Assembly: GCA_950022655.1 (NCBI GenBank) | Contig: OX465579.1 | Span: forward strand, 52,307,950 to 52,371,949 | Direction of reading: 5' to 3' | Origin: Alentia gelatinosa | Taxonomy: Eukaryota; Annelida; Polychaeta; Phyllodocida; Polynoidae | DNA length: 64,000 nucleotides | In this document: in pieces, positions 55,458 through 64,000 of the stretch | Position numbering within the stretch: the stretch's first letter is position 1 | Layout of the letters: each line of letters starts with the position of its first letter | Notes under the pieces: model-generated | The model's input: the letters and a program-made list of their open reading frames with translations, nothing else | Told to the model about the DNA's origin: nothing | Database searches by the model: none | Translations under genes and position numbers: made by a program

Positions 55458-55783
55458 GTTAACCCTTAAATGACGGGCCCCTGTGGCTGGGCAGCATCCG
55501 CAAGGATGGGCACTGGTGTCTGTAGATAACGCTAGAGGACAAGCATATTTTGCCTGAGCCCTTTAATTAACAGTATTATCACATGATATGATACAAAGCT
55601 GTCCTCGAAATTATTTTATTTCTGCTTAGAAATATTAGATACATTGCTATACTAACATTTTGTGAAAAAAATGTGTTTATGTTAAGAACAATTTAATAAA
55701 TCTTTGAAAAATGATGTCCTAAGGCATTATTCAGCCTGGACTACTTGATGCTGCAAAGCATCACTTGTTCTTAAGGGGTTAAC
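55458..55783. mobile_element. MITE-like element, TTAACCC family, copy 4 (complete)
   Basis: 326 bp. The left end GTTAACCCTTAA mirrors the right end TTAAGGGGTTAAC. The interior shows the family order: AACGCTAGAGGAC, TTTTATTTCTGCTTA, A-rich run, ATGATG...AAGGCAT block. Non-coding. This is the best-defined member and gives the family borders. Confidence 0.8.
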
Positions 55784-55789
55784 TTTGGA

Positions 55790-56450
55790 GGAGGAAGGGT
55801 ATCATTGTTATGAAGGTGGGCAGATAAAGAGAACTTGGCCAGGGTAAAGCGTATCTGGGCAGGGAGAACAGTATAGGCAGGGAGAAAGGTAGATGGGCCT
55901 ACCAGAGTAGGTAGGTGGGGAGAGGGGTAAGTGGACAGGAAGAAAATTAAAAGGACAGACAAAAAAGACAAGGTGTTTGAGAAATTATTAACCTCTGGTG
56001 GACAACGCAAACGGAATGTTAGTCGGCAATGGCAAGATTACATGGCCAAAGGATAGAGGGGCAGTCAATGCCAAAGAGTTGGTTAGATTCGTGGGAAGAA
56101 GAGAAGATGTACAGGCACAAGGGCAGGGAAGGGGAAGAAAAGCAGGAAGCGTAGGTGAGCAGGTTCAATAGGAGGTCGGCGTGAAGACGGGTAGATGAGA
56201 ATTCAGAAAGATATGGGGTTGGGAAACAGTATGGTTGGTAGGAGGAAGGTTAGGTGGCCAAAAACTATAGGGGATCCGTGGAAGTATGATTAGATAGGCA
56301 GGAACATGAATGGGCAGTCAATTAGAATCAGCTAGGTTCATGTAAGAAGAGTAGATCTAGAGACACAATAGCAGGGTTCGTTAGAAATAAAGGTGGATAG
56401 ACAGTGAGATGGGCGAAATCGTAGTGAGAAAAGAAGGTTGACTGGGAGTA
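55790..56450. repeat. Purine-rich degenerate minisatellite
   Basis: Loose copies of a 15 to 25 base unit with GGCAGG, GAAGG, GTAGGTGG and GTAGAT motifs. The plus strand is strongly purine-biased for over 600 bases. Confidence 0.55.
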
Positions 56451-56479
56451 GAGCAGGTCAACAGAGAAAGGCTCTGCTC

Positions 56480-57700
56480 ATGGCTGCTCACTGTACATCG
56501 CCTCTCCTCCACTCTGTATACGTGAGGTGCTCTAAAGACGACCGGAGCAGCTCAGGACCAGACAGCGATCAGGTCGACACAAGCAGCTCCTGATGCCTCC
56601 ACATTAGCAGAGCGAGCAGCACTCAGCACCACAGCAAGCTGGAGAGAGCGGGATCTGGGGAGAGGAGCGGCAGCAGGCAGTTGTAGTAGTAGGGAGGTTT
56701 GGAAACGAGCGTAGGGTGGTGTTGTCATTCAGGGGACGTGCTCCCTGTTCTCAGAATCGAATAGCTGCTCGGTGTTGCTCAGAGCTACTCGGAGCTGATC
56801 ATCACAGAGAACGAGCTGCTCATAACCACCACCTCAGTCACATTCCCCTCCCAGATACTTCGTCACGCAGCCCCGTCACGCCGTGCACGTTGGGGGACGG
56901 TGCAAGCACGCCGTGTCCGCCGGCCCGCCCCCGTGTTTGCCTCGTGGCTAGAGGCGCGTGCGGCCTGCGGTGCGCGCGCGTGCGTGCACGTGCCCGCGAT
57001 GTGTGTACACAGAGAAGAAGCGGTATGCAGGGGCGGGGCCCGCCACGGCCAGATGTCAATAATCACTCCGTCCCGCCAAGTGTTTAATAATTTTTGCAAA
57101 CGTTGTGCATAATAAATAACGCTGCGGTTGGGCGACGCACGGGAAGGGAGGGAGTAGCGGAGCAGCAGGAAAAGAGGGATAAATGGTATGTTTATATGAG
57201 CGAAGGGGGAGGAGAGATGGAGGGGGGGGGGGGCGTTTAAGAGGGGGAGGGGGTAATCCAATGGAAGATGCAAATAGCGGGGTGAAACGCGCAGCATGGA
57301 GTGGCGGTGAGCGGGGCGCCGGGCGGGCGATAAGGAGGGAGGGCGTTGTTGGTGGCGGGTGGGAGGGAGAGGGGGCTAGCCACATCCAACAAGCGTGAAG
57401 CCATGCGTCAGCCAGTCACTCAGTCAGCGGCCGGCGATCTACAACTACCACTACAACTACTGCCTCCTGCCACTACCCCATACTACTACTACTACTGACA
57501 GTGTCCTAGCCGACTGGAGACAGCCACTCGGAGCTGCTCTGTGGCGGCTGGCAGCTGCTCTCTCCCGGGAACGTACACCCACGCCGGACGCCCGGCTGAG
57601 CAGTTGCTGAGCAGTTGCCGTAGCGGTCGGTGGGCGGTGAGCAGCAGTGGGGACCAGGGGACTATAACTACGACTAGCAGTATACCTTCGCACACCAGGG
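56480..57700 (+). promoter_or_regulatory. GC/CpG-rich promoter and 5' UTR region of the candidate host gene
   Basis: This block is visibly GC- and CpG-rich at about 56860-57060 and 57190-57400, unlike the AT-rich surroundings. It contains many GAGCAGCTC-type motifs and a G-run at about 57221-57233. It ends just before an ATG in good context (CACCAGGGATGG). No single TATA box stands out, which fits a CpG-type promoter. Transcription start is not placed. Confidence 0.5.
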
Positions 57701-57750
57701 ATGGCTCGTATATTTCCGGAGGTGCCCGGAAAGCTGGGCACCAAGAAAAG
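57701..57750 (+). CDS. Candidate host gene, coding exon 1
   Basis: The ATG at 57701 lies in strong context (G at -3, G at +4) and encodes MARIFPEVPGKLGTKK plus two bases of the next codon. The exon ends AAAAG|GTACGG, an acceptable donor. It joins in frame to 59055-59189 across a 1,304-base intron, giving KKRVSFG across the junction. The gene is not recognised, and downstream exons beyond those listed are unknown. Confidence 0.6.
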
Positions 57751-59054
57751 GTACGGTGCTCTAGCTCATAGCGTTGGCTTGGCTCAATGGAGTGAGCTGC
57801 TCGACGGGTTTTTGTTTATAGCGCTATTCTTAGCGAGCTTTAATTAAGGCGTGCCGCGGAAACTGGCGACAGACGGTGATTAGTGTTATAACAGAGGAGT
57901 CTGAGGAGGGGATGTGGAGTATCTGTGAGTCTGTTATCACGTATAGTTGCTATCTGATCTCATGTGCTGCTCTCTGTGGCTTTGAATTGCTCCTCTGTGA
58001 TGCCTAACATGCCTTTGTGATGCCGCTAATAATGTTCAACCGTTCTCACAGAGGGAACACGTGTGTTTTTCACTGTATGTATTCACACCCTTCCCTCATC
58101 AAGTCATGTGTGGATATGTGACTGTTTCCACAGCACGTTTGTACTCGCCTGTATGTTTCTGTGATCCTAATACCAATGTACAGCTTGTCATTTGAGTGCG
58201 CCTGTTATAGACTTATGTGGCACATGTACTTCCATATTAGGGCATGCATATCAATTTGTACTCTGTATATTGCATGTGTTAGTAATGTACAGCAGTCCCC
58301 TTCATGGAACATGAACGGTATATATATAAGTATATGTGTGTGTGTGTTTGTGGGTCTTCTTAGAAATATTTGTTATGATATAGGTTCCTTTTTTATTCGT
58401 TTGTAGTATATATGCATTCTGTTGCGAAATAGGCTTGAAGTTTAATAATTATACCTTAGCTGTGTTTACATCTAACCAATACATCCATGTCGATGCATTA
58501 AAATTCACCAAATGGAGGGTTTTGGATCTATGGACCCTAGTCTGCACGTTGGCAGTAAATTACATTGCTATATATGCCTCCGCATATTTCCCATGTTCCG
58601 TGTGTTCTATGATCCACATGTTATGTATATTGAAGGTGGACATTACAGATGAGGACGGTTCCTGTTGGTTCATTTACTGGCGCCTATCAACAAACTTACC
58701 CATTGCATGCTTACCAAGGAACTGATGACCTCTCATTAAGGATAGATATTTCATGATAGATTAATGTTCATTGACTCTGAAACTATAAAGTGCAATGGTT
58801 AATGTTCTATATACTATTGGGTGAAATTGAAGGGAATCGCATTACACACTATGTGGAAAGTCATGGAATACATATCCCTTGATTGGGTAGCTCCCGGCAA
58901 CTTAATTTCCCATCAAGCAATCTTGATCTACTATATCATGGAGACTACTAAATTTCTATCCATGTAAGGTGACCTGTTAATAGACAATAGTCATTGACCA
59001 TGTGACGCTTTGCAAAAGTTCAATTACCATTTTTCTCATCACTATTCATTACAG

Positions 59055-59189
59055 AGTGTCGTTCGGTAGTACCCATGGGTCTATGGTGGAAACCCTCATC
59101 ATTGACGACATGCCCAACGAGGAACGGTCCTTCTATCAGGATACGCTTCTACAACACAACAACAAACACACCTCCCTCACATCCAAGCG
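59055..59189 (+). CDS. Candidate host gene, coding exon 2
   Basis: The acceptor has a long pyrimidine tract (TTTTTCTCATCACTATTCATTACAG) and the exon ends AAGCG|GTGAGT, a strong donor. The 135 bases are open in the frame set by exon 1 and encode RVSFGSTHGSMVETLIIDD..., then a hydrophilic tail with NNKHTSLTSK. RVSF preceded by basic residues fits the protein phosphatase 1 docking motif RVxF, which is suggestive only. Composition is protein-like and unlike the surrounding spacer. It leaves the codon in phase 2. Family not recognised. Confidence 0.65.
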
Positions 59190-62100
59190 GTGAGTTCCAC
59201 AACAAACTTTCCCAAGCTGCTCGTTAGAGACCCGTGGGAGTCGTTAATGTTTCAGCCGCGCGTTGTGGAGGATTGGGTGGGTGTTACATACCCCCCACAC
59301 CACCACCATCTACCACTACACCTGACAACTGGGAGAAGTTGGATAGGGTCGCTGTTAGCGTGTGGGGGTCGGGACTGGTTTCGCTCTGCATGAGGAGACT
59401 TCTGGTTCTGATCATGGCCGTCAAAGGCAGTATGTTTGCACCTGGGAGATTTATTAGGGATAGGGAAAAGTGAGGTAGTGGGACGGGGGTCGGCAGGGGA
59501 AATGGTGTTGGTCTATAAACCAAATCATACATACAGTATGGGATACCTACGGAATTTTACTTGAGTATGTAGTTATTTGGTTTGAAAATATTTTGCATAC
59601 GCATAACTGGTTCATTGAGCATCGGCAAAAGCAAAGTTACAGTCACTAATGACATGCAAACAGCCATCCTTTTCCTTTTATGAAAATTCACCATAATTTA
59701 AGACTTGTACAAATCATTGGTGCTCCGATATTATTCATGGTAAAGGTCATGCAAAATGTATAAAATTATGAGTGTCTTTATCTTTTGTCACTGACAGTAG
59801 CTACAAGACAAATATATTCAACTGCTGAGGGACCTAACAGTGCTGTAGACCAAAACAAATGCGGCCCCAATTCTCAGAGCATCCCCAATAGTCACTACTC
59901 GTTTCTACTGGCCACATGATGAAATGACAGGGAGAATAAATCCAATCCATTCCTTTAGCAGACTTTACTCAATACCCTTAAATTACAGCAATATCTAAAG
60001 GCGCGATCGGTAAAATTTAGAAAGCAGTTAATAGAACTACATACAAATATGCTTGCGCTGTGCGTGCAAACGCACCGAGTTCCTATCACATAAATACACT
60101 TTTCAAACATTTAAAAACAGAATTAAGGGAAGTAGAAATATTCATACATTCCTTATGTATACACATCGCTGCGCATTCCGGTGGATTGACCTCTGGCCCA
60201 CTTGGCATCACCTTCAAAGGGTTTATAGCACTAGGAGGAAGGTCCGTTATTACGGATTACCGCGGGTATTGATACTCACACAGGTGGAACGGATTATACA
60301 ACACTCAGTATTGCCAATCCTACAGAGGTGTGCATGGGAGTTTGAACTTCAAGTCTCGAACTCGTGACCTTTAAGACGAGAACGTGAAAGGTAGTACCAG
60401 CATGCCGTGATACAGAACAGGGAACGCTCCAGGGCTTCCGGTCAACCTACGGTGCCGCGAGACCAGCAGGAAGTGATTCGGTTACTACCGGTCGAAGGCG
60501 TTGTCAATGGTTATGAGTCTGTCGGTAACCAGTCGCAGGAAGCGGGGTGGTTTTGGGTGGAGTTCTATACAGGCTGAAACCTGCACGTTTTCCCTGCGGG
60601 AATCTTGCACTGTTACTGGACCTATTATCGCCCGGTGCCCATATTATCGCCCGCCGCTCTGCTGCAGTTTCGGGGTTGTAGGGCGGTGGACTGGCCTTTC
60701 CCCCACCCGTTTTGGACCCTCTCCTACCCCCACCCCCTCAACTTCCCCCAATCCCCTGTCGTGTTTGTTTGTGGGAGGGGGGAGGTTATTGTTGAGTGCC
60801 CGTGGTCGGCGGGTGATTGCTTTGTGGTCGGGTGCGCGACGTAATTGCTTCAGAAAAGGGCGATAATACAGAGGTGACGCTCGCATGGCTGGCGGAAACA
60901 GAAAAAGCGTGTCGACTGAGGGTGCGTTTATGTTTCTATTAGTTTGAGTGGCCGTGATGGCCATGATGATCAGCCAGCAATCATTACAAAACACGATATC
61001 ATAGCCAGTCGGTTCAACCTGATATGTATGTGAACCGTCATGCCGCTGCCCTGTATGGGTAATATAGAAAACAAAACGAAACGTAAAAATAGATATTGAG
61101 TGGCTCGCGCTATAAGGTCATGTCGCCATATGACATGTGTACAAACTAGAACCAGTTATACTTCGGATACAGCTGATGAAGGTGGATATTGTATTGCACT
61201 ATATTCTGTTTGTAATCCATTATTATATAAATGATGGAAACAAATAGAAGTAGCTATTTTCGGAACGAATACAAAATAAATATAAAATGTATATATGTAG
61301 TCCAGACCCATATATCAAAACATATTATTAATACATGGTGTTATAGGCTGGATAGTAGACCCATTAGTGGTCCTGTGATGCAGGAAGGAAGGGACCGCCT
61401 TCTACCATCTAGTTATGCCTGATGGTCTTGCTATGTTAGCATTCTTGTAACGGCAAAGGCGTTAATGGTCTACTGTTTGAAGATGATAATGTTTTCCTGA
61501 CCTGTTGAAGAACAATGGAATTAGAATTATACTGGGTTTTTTTCCGCTATTCTAAAGAATGATATTTCTGTTGTTTACGCTCTCGTTGAATACAAAATAC
61601 ACAAAGACGATATCCAAATTTTTATCCCGTGAGAATCACAAGGGGTAAAATTTCTCACGCAAGTTAGGCCTCTGATTCCCAACGGAGACATTTACAGATG
61701 TGGCCAAGTCTAATTTAATCAATGACTGAGACTTTTTCACGTGATACAGCTACCAGGCACCTCGACCATTCCAAATGGGACATTGGAGTTTGTGTCTGTC
61801 TGGTCGAGGTGGTCGTGCTGTGTATTCATCTGAATAAAGGACTTCATTTTCACTATGGCATAGTCTTTGATAAGGCAAAACCAAACCATGGAAACATCTG
61901 AATTTAATGTCAATTTGGTGTCATGCAGCATATGTCCAACAACATAACGTCAATACGCATACATACATCAGCATCCCTTAAATAGAGTCAATAATGATGT
62001 ATGATTGAATCTTTCCATAACCAAGTATTGAGGCAACTATTCCCTTATATTCATAATGTGTTGTTAATATCATACATTTTTAATGAATAAATTGCTGTTG

Positions 62101-62748
62101 CTGTTGTAGATGTGGTAACTATACTACCGTATTGTTATGCTACATATCAGTTGTCCGGAATCTTGCCCTATTTGGAAACCCGTCATAAGGGCCCGTGATG
62201 TGAGGGTTAATATGTATGGGTAATGCCTGTCGGGTGTGATAGCAGTCGTCTGTAAAGGGTTAACACCACAGGGGGACGGCGGGAGAGAGAAGGTTAAAGC
62301 CTGGAATGTGGCGTCAACTATAAGGTTTGGAAATCGATCCCTCAGGCGCGACCATGTGATCGGTTTCACGGTTACCACACGTTCCACATTCAACCGATTT
62401 TCATAATTTAGAGCAGGACTGGCAGCGAGAAATACCAAAAACGAAAATATTTTAATCAAGTCTGAGTCATCGGAACCGAATCACTGTAAATAAAACATAC
62501 GGTAAATTAACTTCTATAATGCTGTAGATGATTACAGCCATAAATGTTTAATAAGGCAATATGCTATCATTATCTGCTTATTTCTGTCATGTATATATAT
62601 ATAGTGCTTGTATTTATCAACTGATAGATTGATATTTTACATCAACGGTATAATCCTAAATTGTTATGTTATTTGGTATTACGAAAATTCCGAAAGTACC
62701 CAAATACATTTATCCCTAAACGATCGAGATATCCTACGCATATTTCAG
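59190..62748 (+). other. Probable intron or spacer after exon 2
   Basis: Mostly AT-rich with no other convincing exon. A GC-rich patch at 60420-60870 contains a possible small inverted-repeat element, listed separately. Confidence 0.4.
60623..60868. mobile_element. Possible small inverted-repeat element
   Basis: TATTATCGCCC at 60623-60633 (and again at 60642-60652) is the exact reverse complement of GGGCGATAATA at 60858-60868. The interior is GC-rich and non-coding. An 11-bp inverted repeat is weak evidence on its own. Confidence 0.3.
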
Positions 62749-62806
62749 ATCACCCACACCCATACTCATCTCATCACATCCCTGCACCCCTTATCCTCAC
62801 GGACTA
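62749..62806 (+). CDS. Weak candidate exon 3 of the host gene
   Basis: Acceptor CATATTTCAG at 62748 and donor GGACTA|GTAAGT at 62807 bound 58 bases. These complete the phase-2 codon from exon 2 and read 19 further codons without a stop (Pro/Thr/His/Ser-rich). The pyrimidine tract is short and composition is low in complexity, so this may be chance. Confidence 0.22.
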
Positions 62807-64000
62807 GTAAGTGTCTTTCGCTGTACTGGATCCTTCCATCCAGTACCTTTATAGATACACGCTACGCTCCCCGGCCTTGTTGAGCTCTTCTTCCTCATTC
62901 CTATCCCTCTAGCCTACAGAATAAATAAAAAGGAAACTCGCGTAAGCATTTATCATCCTGTCAATATCGTACTGAGGCCCAATACAAGATATAATATGTG
63001 TGCACATAGCATATATTACACAAAACATTTGTGCAAATCATCCAAATTATATTTTTTTATACCACCGTCAACCTCCTCAACGTTTCATGCACAGTTCAGA
63101 TTCACATACATACAAAACCCCGCTACAGCCCCAGCGAACCAAAGGTATAACTGTCGGCACCGTTAAACCCACAAATCCTCGACCACGCTCGAACCCGAAT
63201 ATTCTCAACCCCTGAGCCATTTTTCAGCTCATGCCGACCTACCTTCGTGTTGGTCCCCGCCTTCCCTCACCCCTTCCCCACTCCCCCTCCCCTCCCTCCA
63301 CTGGATCCTCCACCCCACCCCACCCCCAGGCTTCTCTCTCAGCCCGCCTCCCCAGGGAGTGCTAAGTCAGGTGCAGTGTTCACCATTCCTCATGCAGACA
63401 TTCACGCAGAGACCTTGGGGGCCCTGACCCTCCATACAGGGGTTCTGAATGGACCCCATAAACATGCATACAGCCTGATAGCGGCCGAAATATGTATGTG
63501 TCAACCGTATGGGGCTTCCTGTCGTCAGAGGACAATACTGGCACTGCACAGCCTGCCTGTTTTGTCTACGCGTAACCCCACACTTTACTGACTCCAACCC
63601 CTAACCTAGTTTTACCTAAGGATAAACCCTTACTACATGTCCTACCTATTACTAAGCATATACTAGGGTCCTGCCTCTCCCAAATCCCTAATCATGTCAT
63701 TAGCCTTAAATCCTATTGTAATATATGTTTACCCTCTTCTCCTTTTCCTCGCTGCACTTTAACAATACCCAAGCCCCACCCTTCATGTGATATTTGATGT
63801 GTACCTTTTCCCCTACCTCAGCTTAAATCTATCCATAAGAATACATATAAGTCTTTCTTTTACCTATATTTTACTATAACTACTCGTACCCATATATTTC
63901 TGCCATACAAATACACCAATCCTTGCCTCTCATCAATACTCGAACACTCTATTGTCCTTGAGTGGAATTCACACGGTGGGATTTATGTACCTCACAGGGT
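62807..64000. other. Non-coding spacer or intron, right end
   Basis: Pyrimidine-rich around 63240-63360. No exon supported. If the candidate host gene is real it continues beyond 64000. Confidence 0.4.

Noticed and set aside
60330..60410. tRNA-like B-box (AGTTCGAGACT on the minus strand)
   Set aside because: The T-arm can pair weakly, but no proper anticodon arm or acceptor stem forms. At best it is a fragment of a tRNA-derived repeat.
63247..63591. 114-codon frame with a pyrimidine tract and AG upstream
   Set aside because: Open frames exist on both strands, the start is Pro-rich low complexity, and no donor fits the phase from the candidate host gene.

Overview
This window looks like a gene-poor, repeat-rich stretch of an animal nuclear genome, most likely an invertebrate and possibly an arthropod. 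It has long AT-rich spacers, many decayed minisatellites, MITE-like elements, two nearly pristine retrotransposons, and a few exon-like blocks with GT/AG splice signals. There are no bacterial operons, rRNAs, convincing tRNAs or CRISPR arrays. The arthropod hint is weak. It rests on an 18-nt primer-binding site that fits, from memory, the 3' end of an insect-type tRNA-His.

Region 1-6856 is non-coding flank. It holds a TTAACCC-ended MITE (1228-1519), a hairpin-rich element with 32-bp perfect terminal inverted repeats (3653-4075) and a decayed minisatellite (about 5225-5660). Region 6857-18896 is a complete 12,040-bp Ty3/gypsy-type LTR retrotransposon. Its 531-bp LTRs differ at one base and it is flanked by a CTAG duplication. 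It has a tRNA-His-type primer site, an intact gag, a pol in one frame cut by three in-frame stops, and about 4 kb of extra sequence after pol. That extra sequence has its own TATA promoter and encodes an unrecognised 751-aa acidic/basic Cys-His protein, a second frame and a decayed small reading frame. This accessory module is the most unusual item here.

Region 18901-31549 is spacer with minisatellites, an AT microsatellite and a strong 14-bp hairpin. Region 31550-36886 is a complete 5.3-kb tyrosine-recombinase retrotransposon of the DIRS order (Ngaro/PAT-like, split direct repeats A1-ORFs-B1-A2-B2). Its repeat pairs are identical and its reading frames are open: Gag, RT-RNase H and recombinase. 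RT-RNase H appears to be made by -1 frameshifting at AAAAAAC followed by a GC-rich stem.

Region 36887-56480 is again mostly spacer. It holds MITE copies, tandem duplications, nuclear-receptor-like half-site clusters, a possible decayed F5/8 type C-like gene on the minus strand (37703-38755), and a GC-rich possible 5' exon ending at 47278. At the right end, a GC/CpG-rich promoter-like block (56480-57700) leads into the best candidate host gene. Coding exon 1 is 57701-57750, exon 2 is 59055-59189 (joined in frame, with an RVSF motif at the junction), and a weak third exon lies at 62749-62806. The gene would continue to the right, beyond the window.
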